A DNA stretch of 64,000 nucleotides from Collinsella aerofaciens (GCF_015553355.1 NZ_JADNGN010000005.1:18448-82447), one strand, 5' to 3'. Shown: positions 9,026-17,466, counted from the first letter of the stretch. Numbers and translations are program-made. Notes: a model not told the origin generated them from the letters alone.

Positions 9026-9094
9026 ATGCCGCAGAAGACATATTCGCGTCGCGTTGCGGCGCGCGCCCTGTATATGGCTCGGAGCCGCATATGA
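9026..9094 (+). CDS. Small Arg-rich leader-peptide-like ORF (22 aa)
   Basis: ATG 9026 is preceded by AAAAGGAGGG, one of the best ribosome binding sites in the window. It encodes 22 residues with five Arg and one Lys, ending at TGA 9092-9094. The stop codon lies between the two arms of a GC-rich hairpin (9081-9087 with 9111-9117). A short peptide with a strong start and a structured region over its end fits a leader-peptide attenuator for the downstream operon. It could equally be a real small protein or a chance ORF. I know no homologue. Confidence 0.4.
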   Translation: MPQKTYSRRVAARALYMARSRI

Positions 9095-9215
9095 GCAGGT
9101 ATGTTCACGGCTCCGGGAGAGACGACGCGCAACTAAATAATCGACCGCAAAGCAGGTTCCCCAAAATTCCGGGTTTAGGCGCGGCTGGGTTTTCGCCACC
9201 CACCGTGCAGCAATA
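9081..9215 (+). promoter_or_regulatory. Structured 5' leader upstream of the double-cubane-type genes
   Basis: Two GC-rich stem-loops can be drawn: GGAGCCG (near 9081) with CGGCTCC (near 9111), and a second around 9180-9212 in which GGCTGGGT pairs with ACCCACC across a TTTTCGCC loop. The space between is AT-richer. The gene starts at 9254. It matches no riboswitch class I can recognise by eye. Confidence 0.35.
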
Positions 9216-9253
9216 CCGTAGCTATTCATTTTTGGTTCGAGAGGGGAACCACC

Positions 9254-10537
9254 ATGGCTGAAGAATTCGATTTCCATCCGATGTGGGAGAGCCTCGGCAT
9301 GAATCTTGCCGACCACGACATGCTGCTGGGCGCCGTGGGCCAGATGTACGGCGATATGTTCCTGACGCAGAACAATCGCCCCAAGTCCACGTCCTACCTG
9401 GATTTTGTCGCCACCAACATCCACAGCGGCCGAATTAAGGAGATGCTCGACAAGAAGGAGGCCGGCGAGGCCACCAAGATTGTTGGCAGCTTCTGCGTCT
9501 ACGTGCCCGAGGAGATTGTGCTCGCCTGCGACGGTATCCCCGTGGGTCTGTGCTCGGGTGCCGATTGGGCAACCGATAAGGTCGAGGAGCACCTGCCGCG
9601 CAACACCTGCCCGCTCATCAAGAGCTTTGCCGGCTTTAAGCTGGGCGAGGTCTGCCCCTACATTGAGTCGAGCGACTTGGTGGTGGGCGAGAACACCTGC
9701 GACGGCAAGAAGAAAGCCTACGAGTTCTTTGCCACGCAAAAGAACATGTACGTCATGGATATTCCCAACGTACACGACGAGTCGACGCTCGTGACCTGGA
9801 AGGCCGAGGTCAAGAAGCTCGCCGCCAAGATCGAGGAAGAGTGTGGCGTCAAGATTACGCCCGAGCGTCTGAAGGCTGCCATCCACGCCGTCAATGAGAA
9901 GCGCCGCGCCCTGCAGCGCCTCGCTGCGACCCGCGCTGCCGACCCTGCGCCCATCAGCGGTCTCGACAGCCTGCTGACCGTTCAGGCCGCCTTTATGGAC
10001 GACACACCGCGTCTGACCGGAGCCATCAACGATATGGCGGCTGAGTGCGAGCAGCGTGTCGAGGCCGGCGAGGGCGTGGCACCCAAGGGGACCAAGCGCA
10101 TCCTGTACACCGGTACGCCCATGGCCGTGCCCAACTGGAAGCTGTTCAACCTTATCGAGAAGGCCGGCGGCGTTGTGGTAGGCGAGGAGTCCTGCACGGG
10201 CTCGCGCTACTACAAGGACCTGGTCGACGAGTCCGGCGAGACGGTCGACGAGATGCTCGACGCCATCGCCGAGCGCTACTTTAAGATCAACTGCGCTGTC
10301 TTTACGCCCAACGACCAGCGTATGAAGGACATTGTCCAGATGGCCAAGGACCTGCATGCCGACGGTATCGTCGACGTGGCCTTGCAGTTCTGCACGCTCT
10401 ACGAGATGGAGTCGTTTGCCGTGGAGAAGGCCGCCGAGGAGGCCGGCATTCCGTTTATGCACATCACGACCGACTACGCCGGCGAGGATGCAGGCCAACT
10501 GCAAACCAGGATCGAGGCTTTCTTGGAAACCATTTAG
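9254..10537 (+). CDS. 2-hydroxyacyl-CoA dehydratase-like / double-cubane cluster protein, subunit 1
   Basis: A 427-residue HgdB/BcrB/BadE-family protein. Conserved cysteine blocks are NTCPLIKS, GEVCPYIESSDLVVGENTC (split by strand) with TCDGKKK, and a later QFCTLYEMES near the C-terminus. The C-terminal TTDYAGEDAGQLQTRIEAF resembles family ends. Family members hold an unusual Fe-S cluster; some dehydrate 2-hydroxyacyl-CoA and others hold a double-cubane [8Fe-9S] cluster that reduces small molecules. The next gene is a second family member and then the activator ATPase, the standard set. No CoA transferase or acyl-CoA dehydrogenase is adjacent, which argues against amino-acid fermentation and for the double-cubane type. 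ATG 9254 follows GAGAGGGGAACC. Confidence 0.82.
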   Translation: MAEEFDFHPMWESLGMNLADHDMLLGAVGQMYGDMFLTQNNRPKSTSYLDFVATNIHSGRIKEMLDKKEAGEATKIVGSFCVYVPEEIVLACDGIPVGLCSGADWATDKVEEHLPRNTCPLIKSFAGFKLGEVCPYIESSDLVVGENTCDGKKKAYEFFATQKNMYVMDIPNVHDESTLVTWKAEVKKLAAKIEEECGVKITPERLKAAIHAVNEKRRALQRLAATRAADPAPISGLDSLLTVQAAFMDDTPRLTGAINDMAAECEQRVEAGEGVAPKGTKRILYTGTPMAVPNWKLFNLIEKAGGVVVGEESCTGSRYYKDLVDESGETVDEMLDAIAERYFKINCAVFTPNDQRMKDIVQMAKDLHADGIVDVALQFCTLYEMESFAVEKAAEEAGIPFMHITTDYAGEDAGQLQTRIEAFLETI

Positions 10538-10552
10538 GGCTATCCGTCTCGG

Positions 10553-10654
10553 CGGCTTCCCCAGGCACCCGATCTTGCCGTTCTAACTGTCGCTTGCGTA
10601 CCAAAGTACGCGGCGCTCCTCTTTCACGGCAACCTCGAGCACCTGGGAAAGCCG
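10553..10654. repeat. Gene-bracketing hairpin element with central GCGTAC palindrome, copy 1
   Basis: Arms 10553-10580 and 10627-10654 are complementary over 28 bases with a few mismatches. In the centre GCGTAC (10596) pairs with GTACGC (10606) around CAAA. The sequence is closely repeated at 11849-11959, so hgdB-like gene 2 is bracketed by the two copies. Confidence 0.75.
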
Positions 10655-10691
10655 TTTCCTTGGTTGGTTAAAAGGTTTGTTAAGGAGCTAT

Positions 10692-11855
10692 ATGTCGGAA
10701 TATATTGAGCAGCCGTTGCCGTCCACGTTTGAGGAGTTCAACGAGCAGCACAAGGCGGCGTTTATTCGCGTCAAGGATTATAAGCAGGCGGGTAATCGCC
10801 TGGTCGGCTTTTTGTGCAGCTACACGCCGCTCGAGATTATCGATGCCGCGGGCGCTGCAAGTGTGGCCTTGTGCGGCACATCCGACGAGGTGATTCCCGA
10901 GGCCGAGAAGGTGCTGCCGGCAAACCTCTGCCCGCTCATCAAGTCGACCTACGGTTTTGCCTACTCGCAAAAGTGCCCGTTTACGTACTTTAGCGACATG
11001 ATCATCGGCGAGACCACCTGCGACGGCAAGAAGAAGATGTACGAGCTACTCAACGAGCTCAAGCGCACGCACATTCTGCATCTTCCGCAGGGTCGCGATC
11101 GCGCCTACGAGCGCGAAGGCTGGTACGAGGAGTGCCGCCTGCTCAAGGAGGAGCTCGAGGGCTTCTACGGCATCACGATTACCGACGATGACCTGCGTGC
11201 TGCCGTCCGTCGTCGCAACCGCTTGCGTGCGGCTCAGCTCAAGATGTTTGCGCTGCAGGCCAACCAGCCGGCGGCCATGAGCGGCGTCGACTTGATGAGC
11301 ACTATGTTTGCCGGTACGTTCAGCTTTGATATCGAGGCCTATACGCAGCAGCTGGAGCAAAAGGTCGCCAAGCTGCGCGAGGCCTACGACGCGGGCGAGC
11401 GCCCGGTTGCGGCGGACGCCAAGCGCATTCTGATCACCGGTTGCCCGGTGGGCGGTGTGATCAACAAGATCGGCCGCACCATCGAGTCCAACGGCGGCGT
11501 GGTCGTGTGCATGGACGACTGCTCGGGCGAGCGCACGGCGGCCATGATGATCGACCCGGAGGCTCCCGACATCTTGCGCGCCATCGCCGACCGCTACCTG
11601 GACATTAACTGCTCGGTCATGACGCCCAACGACGGTCGTATGGAAAACACGCTGGCCATGTGCGAGAAGTACCATGTCGATGGCGTGGTAGAGAGCGTGC
11701 TGCAGGCCTGCCACACCTTTAACGTTGAGAGCGCACGCATGCAGGAGGCCGTCGAGGGTGCGGATATTCCGTACATGAAGATCGAGACCGACTACAGCAA
11801 CGGCGACATGGGCCAGATCGAGACGCGCATCGCCGCCTTTATCGAGACGCTCTAG
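10692..11855 (+). CDS. 2-hydroxyacyl-CoA dehydratase-like / double-cubane cluster protein, subunit 2
   Basis: A 387-residue paralogue of the preceding gene, with the same blocks: [18 protein letters not shown], then [13 protein letters not shown], the mid-protein ITGCPVGG, and the end [18 protein letters not shown]. In two-subunit members both chains contribute to cluster binding. Here both keep cysteines, so either a heterodimer or two homodimers are possible. ATG 10692 follows TAAGGAGCTAT. The stop codon lies inside the left arm of the second hairpin element (11849-11959). The 154-base gap to the preceding gene holds only the first hairpin, so co-transcription is possible if the hairpin does not terminate. 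Confidence 0.82.
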   Translation: MSEYIEQPLPSTFEEFNEQHKAAFIRVKDYKQAGNRLVGFLCSYTPLEIIDAAGAASVALCGTSDEVIPEAEKVLPANLCPLIKSTYGFAYSQKCPFTYFSDMIIGETTCDGKKKMYELLNELKRTHILHLPQGRDRAYEREGWYEECRLLKEELEGFYGITITDDDLRAAVRRRNRLRAAQLKMFALQANQPAAMSGVDLMSTMFAGTFSFDIEAYTQQLEQKVAKLREAYDAGERPVAADAKRILITGCPVGGVINKIGRTIESNGGVVVCMDDCSGERTAAMMIDPEAPDILRAIADRYLDINCSVMTPNDGRMENTLAMCEKYHVDGVVESVLQACHTFNVESARMQEAVEGADIPYMKIETDYSNGDMGQIETRIAAFIETL

Positions 11856-11959
11856 CTTCCCCAGGCATGGGATCTTGCTCCTCAAACCGTCGCTTGCGTA
11901 CCCAAAGTACGCTGCGCTCCTCTTTTGGGGCAATCTCCGGCACCTGAGAAACCTAGAGC
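11849..11959. repeat. Gene-bracketing hairpin element with central GCGTAC palindrome, copy 2
   Basis: It shares with copy 1 the blocks CTTCCCCAGGCA, GATCTTGC, GTCGCTTGCGTAC and GCGCTCCTCTTT. Outer arms GCTCTAG (11849) and CTAGAGC (to 11959) extend the stem. The centre GCGTACCCAAAGTACGC is at 11896-11912. Confidence 0.75.
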
Positions 11960-12010
11960 TAAGGCGCCTGAACACGCCGTTACCTTTGATGTTTAGATTG
12001 GGAGAGAGCC

Positions 12011-12775
12011 ATGATAGGGATCGGGATCGATATCGGGTCTACGGCGGCTAAGGCTGCTGTGGTCGATGGGGAGGGTTCGGTGGCGTGGACGTGCGTGCAG
12101 CCAACCGGGTTCTCCTCGGTCGATGCTTCCGAGCGGCTGCGCGAGGCACTGGCAGCGGCCGGCTATGACGTGACGGGCGACGATGTGCGCGTGATCGCGA
12201 CCGGCTACGGTCGTGTCGCCGTGCCCTATGCACACAAGGTCGTGACCGAGATCTCCTGCCACGGCACCGGTGCCGTGTGCCTGTTTGGCGACCACGGCAC
12301 CGTGATCGACGTGGGCGGCCAGGACACCAAGGTCATTCAGCTTAAAAGTGGCCGCGTGTCCAAGTTTGCCATGAACGACAAGTGCGCTGCCGGCACGGGG
12401 CGCTTTTTGGAGATCATGGCCGATCGCCTGGGCATTTCCCAGCAGCAGATGGCCGATCTGGCGCGTTCCGGCGAGCCCACCAAGATCAGCAGCATGTGCA
12501 CGGTGTTTGCCGAAAGCGAGGTCATCAGCCTGATCGGTCGCGGTGAGCCGCGCGAGAACATTGCGCGTGGCGTGATCGACAGCGTGGTCTCGCGCGTGGC
12601 GACCATGGCCGGGCAGGCCGCGGGCGCCCCGTACTACCTGACCGGTGGCCTGTGCGAGAACGCCTTCGTGGTGGAGCGGTTGGGCGAGCTGCTGGGGTCG
12701 CCGGTGACCACCTCGCCCCAGGCTCGCTTTGCCGGTGCCATCGGCGCGGCGATTCGCGCACAGGCGCTCAATTAA
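12011..12775 (+). CDS. Activator ATPase of the HgdC/BcrA (ASKHA) family
   Basis: A 254-residue ATPase. It begins IGIGIDIGSTAAKAAVVDG, the first phosphate-binding block of the ASKHA fold, with DVGGQDTKVI as the second block at about residue 100. Cysteines in KCAAGTGRFLE and SSMCTVFAESEV are the two per chain that hold one [4Fe-4S] cluster at the dimer interface. It couples ATP hydrolysis to low-potential electron transfer into the partner HgdB-like proteins. ATG 12011 follows GGGAGAG. Seventy bases later selD begins on the same strand with no clear terminator between, so the Fe-S enzyme and the selenium genes may share a transcript. Confidence 0.9.
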   Translation: MIGIGIDIGSTAAKAAVVDGEGSVAWTCVQPTGFSSVDASERLREALAAAGYDVTGDDVRVIATGYGRVAVPYAHKVVTEISCHGTGAVCLFGDHGTVIDVGGQDTKVIQLKSGRVSKFAMNDKCAAGTGRFLEIMADRLGISQQQMADLARSGEPTKISSMCTVFAESEVISLIGRGEPRENIARGVIDSVVSRVATMAGQAAGAPYYLTGGLCENAFVVERLGELLGSPVTTSPQARFAGAIGAAIRAQALN

Positions 12776-12845
12776 TGCATCCGCCGCAGGCTCGCATTCA
12801 TGCGTATACTGGGAGAAAATGATTGACCGATGAGAGGAGGTATCG

Positions 12846-13895
12846 ATGGCTGACGATCAGATTAAGCTCACGTCTATGACGGCCGCGAGCGGTTGAGCCG
12901 CTAAGTTGGCTCCCGGAGCCCTCGCCCAGGTCCTGGGCGACTTGCCCAATGTGCATAACGACAACCTGCTCGTGGGGTTCGATACCTCCGACGATGCGAG
13001 CGTCTTTCGCGTAGGGGAGAACCTGGGGCTCGTGCAGTCCATCGACTTCTTTCCGCCGATGGTCGACGACCCGTTTCTGTTTGGCCAGATTGCCGCAGCC
13101 AACTCGCTGTCGGACATCTACGCCATGGGCGGGCGGCCGAGCCATGCTATGAACCTGCTCTGCATACCCAGTTGTCTGGGCGTTGAAGTTGCCGGTCAGA
13201 TTCTGGCGGGCGGCGCCGACAAGTGCGTCGAGGCGGGTTGCTCCATCGCGGGCGGCCACACCATCAACGACGACGAGCCCAAGTACGGGCTGTCCGTGAG
13301 CGGTTTTGTCGCGCTCGACCGCATGCTCGCCAACAGCGGCGCACGCGCAGGCGATGTTCTGCTGCTGACCAAGGCGATCGGCTCGGGCATCATCACCACG
13401 GCCATTAAGGGCGAGCTCATCGAGCAGGACGAGGCCGCAGCCATGTTTGACTCGATGCGCACCCTCAACGAGGCGCCGATTCGTCTGGCCGAGGGGCTTG
13501 AGCTTCACGGCTGCACCGACATTACGGGCTTTGGCCTGATCGGGCACGCGTGCGAGATGGCCGAGGGCTCGGGCGTGCAGGTTGAGCTTGCGTCGGGGGC
13601 GGTGCCGCTCTTTGACCAGGTGCTCGACATGGCGCGTCTGGGCATTATCCCCGCGGGCTCCTACCGCAACCAGGACTTCTTTGGCCCGCGCGTGACGGCT
13701 GACGATGACCTGGAGCCGGGCATGCTCTACGCGCTGTACGATCCGCAGACGTCTGGCGGCCTGCTTATCGCGGCACCTGCTGCCGATGTGGATGAGCTTG
13801 CGCGCCGCCTGGATGCCGAGGGGCGCGTTGCCGCCACAATCGGCCGCGTGTGCGAGCCGGTGCCGGGCGGTCCTGCCGTTCGCGTTGTTCGCTAG
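12846..13895 (+). CDS. selD: Selenophosphate synthase SelD, itself a selenoprotein (Sec at codon 17)
   Basis: Read through the in-frame TGA at 12894-12896 the protein is 349 residues. The N-terminal segment reads TAASG-U-AAK, aligning with the catalytic (C/U)GAAK loop of SelD. Downstream are VQSIDFFPPMVDDP, AANSLSDIYAMGG (Mg-ATP binding), AGGHTINDDEPKYG and DITGFGLIGHACEMA, all SelD blocks. It makes selenophosphate from selenide and ATP. ATG 12846 has GAGAGGAGG upstream. A later ATG at 12906 would lose the catalytic loop, so it is rejected. A stem-loop at 12923-12939 can serve as SECIS. Confidence 0.95.
12894..12939 (+). promoter_or_regulatory. Candidate bacterial SECIS of selD
   Basis: The UGA is followed after 26 bases by a 6-bp stem CGCCCA (12923-12928) / TGGGCG (12934-12939) with the apical loop GGTCC. 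A GG/GU apical loop 16-37 bases past the UGA is the usual requirement for SelB recognition; here it is at about 32. Confidence 0.6.
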
Positions 13896-13918
13896 CCCGC
13901 ACGTTTATGTAACTGTTT

Positions 13919-13936
13919 ACCGTTCTCTAGAACGGT
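13919..13936. promoter_or_regulatory. 18-bp inverted repeat before yedF
   Basis: ACCGTTCT/CT/AGAACGGT lies 20 bases upstream of the yedF start, partly overlapping where its ribosome site is exposed. It could be an operator or a weak processing hairpin. The inner TTCTCTAG is shared with the inverted repeat ahead of modA. Confidence 0.45.
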
Positions 13937-13956
13937 TCTTTCGAAAGGATTTTGCT

Positions 13957-14583
13957 ATGTCTACCAAAATTGAAGTCAATGCCATGGGCGATGCCTGCCC
14001 GCTGCCCGTCGTCAAGACGCTCAAAGCCCTGAAGCAGCTTGAAGGCGAGGGTGCCGTCGTGACCTCGGTCGACAACGAGACCGCCGTCAAGAACATCTCC
14101 AAGATGGCGCAGGAGAAGGGCTGTACGGCCTCGGTCGAGAAGGTTTCTGACGCCGAGTGGCACGTGACCGTGGCGGCCTCTGGCGCCGTTGCCGTGGCCG
14201 ATCCCGAGCAGGACGGTGCCGCTTTCTGCGACGCCAGCGCCGGCAAGGGTAAACTCGTCATTTCCGTCTACACCGACTGCATGGGCCGCGGCGACGACGA
14301 GCTGGGCCACAAGCTCATGAAGGCCTTTATCTTTGCCGTGACGCAGCAGGAGGAGCTGCCCGCGACCATGCTGTTCTACAACGGCGGCGCCAAGCTCACC
14401 GTCGAGGGTTCGCCGGTGCTCGATGACCTGAAGGGGCTGGCGGAGCAGGGTGTCGAGATTCTCACCTGCGGTACCTGCCTGGACCACTATGGCATTAAAG
14501 ACCAGCTTGCGGTGGGCGAGGTCACCAACATGTACGTGATCGTGGAGAAGATGGAGCAGGCCGTGCGCGTCGTGCGCCCGTAG
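13957..14583 (+). CDS. yedF: Sulfurtransferase-like selenium metabolism protein YedF
   Basis: A 208-residue two-part protein. Residues 1-75 are a TusA-like domain with GDACPLPVVKTLKAL, where the CPxP motif is the family mark. Residues about 95-205 form a DsrE-like domain with the cysteines in DCMGRGDDELG and LTCGTCLDHYG. This fusion is the YedF form that accompanies selD in selenium-using genomes. It may carry selenium or sulfur as a persulfide/perselenide, which is inference. ATG 13957 follows GAAAGGA. Confidence 0.9.
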   Translation: MSTKIEVNAMGDACPLPVVKTLKALKQLEGEGAVVTSVDNETAVKNISKMAQEKGCTASVEKVSDAEWHVTVAASGAVAVADPEQDGAAFCDASAGKGKLVISVYTDCMGRGDDELGHKLMKAFIFAVTQQEELPATMLFYNGGAKLTVEGSPVLDDLKGLAEQGVEILTCGTCLDHYGIKDQLAVGEVTNMYVIVEKMEQAVRVVRP

Positions 14584-14602
14584 CGTATTGGTTGGAGTTG
14601 CC

Positions 14603-14854
14603 ATGAGGGAGAAGCGCCCGGCGCTTGTCATCACGTTTCCCACCACGGCGGCCGCCATGGGCTGCGAATCCCTGTGCATTGAGCGCGGCCTTCCCGGGCG
14701 AACGATTCCCGTGCCAGGGGAGGTCGCTGCCGGCTGTGGTCTGGCGTGGAAAGCGTTGCCTGCCGATGAGGAGCTGCTGCGCGGCGAACTCGCCGCGGCG
14801 GGCGTTCCCACCGAGGGCTATACCGTGATTGATATGTGGGAGGTCGTGCGATGA
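14603..14854 (+). CDS. DUF3343 protein, putative selenium/sulfur carrier (copy 1)
   Basis: An 83-residue protein with MGCESLCIERGLPGRTIPVPGE (split: a Cys-x3-Cys helix, then the PGR turn) and AAGCGLAWKA. The same AMxxE/C..AGCGLxW pattern recurs in the second copy at 41682-42077. DUF3343 genes commonly lie beside selD and Csd and are thought, not proven, to carry Se or S on the conserved Cys. ATG 14603 follows TTGGAG. It overlaps the next gene by 4 bases (ATGA), so they are translationally coupled. Confidence 0.85.
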   Translation: MREKRPALVITFPTTAAAMGCESLCIERGLPGRTIPVPGEVAAGCGLAWKALPADEELLRGELAAAGVPTEGYTVIDMWEVVR

Positions 14855-15990
14855 TCTACCTGGATAACGCGGCGACGACCATGCACAAGCCGCAGACGGT
14901 GATCGATGCCGTGACGCAGGCGATGTGCTCGCTCGGCAATGCCGGGCGTGGCGCCACGTCGGGTGCCCTCGATGCCGCTCGTACGATTCATGCTTGCCGT
15001 GCCAAGCTTGCGCGCTTGCTGGGCTGCCCGAGGGCGGACCATGTTTGTTTTACGCCCAACTCCACGGCGGCGCTCAACACGGCGATTAACGGCGTGGTGC
15101 GTCCCGGCGACCGCGTGGTCACAACGGTGCTTGAGCACAACTCCGTGCTGCGCCCGCTCAACCGCCTGACGGCAGAGCGGGGCGTGACCGTTGAGCATGC
15201 GGGCTGCGACGCGAACGGCCTGCTCGACTACGACGAGCTCGAGCGGCTGGTGACGCCTGGCACGCGTGCCGTGGTGGTGACGCACGCCTCCAATGTGACC
15301 GGCAACTCCGTTGATGTTGCACGTGTGGCGGCTGTGGCTCATGCGGCCGGCGCGCTCGTGATTGTCGATGCCTCGCAGTCTGCCGGCACGGCGCATATCG
15401 ATATGCAGGACATGGGGCTCGACGTCGTGTGCTTTACCGGCCACAAGGGGCTCATGGGACCCCAAGGCACCGGCGGCCTTGCCGTTGCGGAGGGCATTGA
15501 CGTTGCGCCGTGGGCCATGGGTGGCACGGGTGTGCACAGTTTCGATGCGTTGCAGCCGCTTGAGTGGCCCACGCGCCTTGAGGCGGGCACGCTCAACGGT
15601 CACGGCATCGCGGGCCTTTCTGCCGGTCTCGACTTTATCGAGGCCCAGGGTGGGGCCGAGGCGATTGCGGCGCGTGAGCGCGCGCTTGCCGAGCGTTTCC
15701 TCGCCGGCGTGCGCGAGATTCCGGGGATTAAGCTCTATGGTGCCTTTGACCAGCCGATGCGCTCTGCGATTGCGTCGCTCAACGTGGGCGATATCGACTC
15801 TGCCGAGATCTCGGACGCGCTCATGCAAGGGTGGGGGATTGCGACGCGCCCCGGCGCCCATTGCGCTCCGCTCATGCACCGCGCGCTGGGGACCGAGCGC
15901 CAGGGTATCGTTCGCTTCTCGTTTGGGTATTTCAACACTACCGAAGAAGTTGACACGGCTATCGATGCTCTATGCGATTTAGCCTGCTAA
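14851..15990 (+). CDS. Cysteine desulfurase / selenocysteine lyase family protein (EF2568-like)
   Basis: A 379-residue class V PLP enzyme. YLDNAATTMHKP opens the protein, THASNVTGN and DASQSAGTAHIDM are the cofactor-binding blocks, CFTGHKGLMGPQGTGGL holds the PLP lysine, and RPGAHCAPLMHRALG carries the catalytic cysteine loop. This subfamily is found in selenium operons and probably releases sulfur or selenium for SelD. Start overlaps DUF3343 by 4 bases. A terminator follows at 16014. Confidence 0.9.
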   Translation: MIYLDNAATTMHKPQTVIDAVTQAMCSLGNAGRGATSGALDAARTIHACRAKLARLLGCPRADHVCFTPNSTAALNTAINGVVRPGDRVVTTVLEHNSVLRPLNRLTAERGVTVEHAGCDANGLLDYDELERLVTPGTRAVVVTHASNVTGNSVDVARVAAVAHAAGALVIVDASQSAGTAHIDMQDMGLDVVCFTGHKGLMGPQGTGGLAVAEGIDVAPWAMGGTGVHSFDALQPLEWPTRLEAGTLNGHGIAGLSAGLDFIEAQGGAEAIAARERALAERFLAGVREIPGIKLYGAFDQPMRSAIASLNVGDIDSAEISDALMQGWGIATRPGAHCAPLMHRALGTERQGIVRFSFGYFNTTEEVDTAIDALCDLAC

Positions 15991-16013
15991 AGCTGCTAGA
16001 CCGTTTATACTTG

Positions 16014-16044
16014 CGGGACGGGTGTTTTTGCCCGTCCCGTTTTT
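16014..16044 (+). terminator. Rho-independent terminator of the selD-yedF-DUF3343-csd operon
   Basis: CGGGACGGG (16014-16022) pairs with CCCGTCCCG (16031-16039) and is followed by TTTTTG. It ends only 24 bases before brnQ. Confidence 0.85.
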
Positions 16045-16067
16045 GTTTCGACCCGAAAGGTGTGCAT

Positions 16068-17426
16068 ATGGCCTCATCCGCCCCGCGTGGTCTACGCTCC
16101 GATCATGTCGTTACCGTTGGCATCGCCCTGTTCTCGATGCTCTTCGGCGCCGGCAACCTCATTATTCCGCCGCTGCTGGCGCTCCAGGCAGGTTCTGCCA
16201 CGCCGGTCGCCATGCTCGGCTTTCTGATTGCCGCCATCGGTCTGCCCGTCATGGGATTTATTGCCGTCGCGCTCGCCGGCACGGCCCGCGAGCTGGCCGG
16301 GCGCGTGCATCCTAAGTTTGGTGAATTCTTCGTTGCGGCGGTCTACCTGGCCATCGGTCCGTGCCTGGCCATTCCGCGCACAAGCTCTACGGCGTTCGAG
16401 ATGCTAGTGCCGCTGCTGCCCGAGGGCGTCTCGCTCGGCACGGCTCGCCTGGTGTTTGCCGTCGGCTTCTTTGTCGTCGCGTTTGTGCTTACGCTGCGCC
16501 CGGGGGTCATCACACGCGTACTCGGTCGCATTACGGGCCCCGCGCTCATCGCGCTCATCGTGCTGGTCGTGGGTGCTGCCGTGATCTCGCCGCTGGGACC
16601 GGCTGCTGCCCCGCAAGCTCCCTATGATGCCGGCGCTGCGGTTCAAGGCTTCTTGACCGGCTACCAGACCATGGACCTGCTTGCGTCGCTCGCCTTCGGC
16701 ATCATCATCGCCGAGACCATCCACGAGTTGGGTGTTACCGATGACAAACGCGTGGCCTTCGAGATTTCGCGTTCCGGTGTGATCGCCGGCGTGCTCATGG
16801 CCATCATCTATTGCGGCCTGGCGCTTGCCGGCATGCAGCTCGGCACGGTTATGCCCGATGCCACCAATGGCGCCGCCATCCTTGCCCGCTCTGCCTCCAT
16901 GCACTTTGGCCTTGCCGGCACGGTTGTGGTATTTGCGATTTTCTTTCTCGCCTGCATGAACGTGTGCATCGGCCTCATCAGCTGCTGCTCGCGTTACTTC
17001 TGCGAGACGTATGTGGTCGAAGGGGGAGCGGAGGCCTCCGAGGAGGCCATACGCCGTCCCTTTGCGATTCTCGCCTTTGTGTTCGCAGCGTTTTCGTGCG
17101 TGCTCTCCAATGTGGGCCTCGACGTGATTCTTATGTTCTCGGTGCCCATGCTCAACGCCTTGTATCCCGTTGCCATCGTGCTGGTACTGATGGGCCTGGT
17201 GCACGGCTTTTGCGACGCTCATCCGCAGGTGTGGGTATGGGTCGGCGGCGCGGTTGCCGTGCAGAGCGTGATCACCTCGGTCCGCGATGCGTTCTTTGGG
17301 GGCACGTGGCTGCCCTTTGATGCGCTTCCCCTGGCAGATATCGGCGCCGCGTGGGCGCCGGTCGCCGTGGTGGCGTTTGTGATCGGTCTGCTCCACAGCC
17401 GGTTTGTCGCACATTCGAGGAGCTAG
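16068..17426 (+). CDS. brnQ: Branched-chain amino acid transporter, BrnQ/LivCS family
   Basis: A 452-residue membrane protein with about 12 hydrophobic segments. FSMLFGAGNLIIPPLLALQAG near the N-terminus (split over the first two helices) is the BrnQ signature (FGAGNLI.P), followed by GLPVMGFIAVALAG and later the NVGLDVILMFSVPML block. It is a sodium-coupled importer of Leu, Ile and Val in characterised relatives. ATG 16068 has GAAAGG upstream. It is separated from csd by a terminator hairpin and is probably an independent unit. Confidence 0.92.
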   Translation: MASSAPRGLRSDHVVTVGIALFSMLFGAGNLIIPPLLALQAGSATPVAMLGFLIAAIGLPVMGFIAVALAGTARELAGRVHPKFGEFFVAAVYLAIGPCLAIPRTSSTAFEMLVPLLPEGVSLGTARLVFAVGFFVVAFVLTLRPGVITRVLGRITGPALIALIVLVVGAAVISPLGPAAAPQAPYDAGAAVQGFLTGYQTMDLLASLAFGIIIAETIHELGVTDDKRVAFEISRSGVIAGVLMAIIYCGLALAGMQLGTVMPDATNGAAILARSASMHFGLAGTVVVFAIFFLACMNVCIGLISCCSRYFCETYVVEGGAEASEEAIRRPFAILAFVFAAFSCVLSNVGLDVILMFSVPMLNALYPVAIVLVLMGLVHGFCDAHPQVWVWVGGAVAVQSVITSVRDAFFGGTWLPFDALPLADIGAAWAPVAVVAFVIGLLHSRFVAHSRS

Positions 17427-17437
17427 GGTTTCTGCGC

Positions 17438-17466
17438 TTGCACAGGCGGGGAGTCTCCCCTATAAT
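17438..17466 (+). promoter_or_regulatory. Sigma-70-type promoter of tRNA-Pro/tRNA-Gly
   Basis: TTGCAC (-35, 17438-17443), a 17-base spacer and TATAAT (-10, 17461-17466), ending about 50 bases before the tRNA-Pro. Confidence 0.85.
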
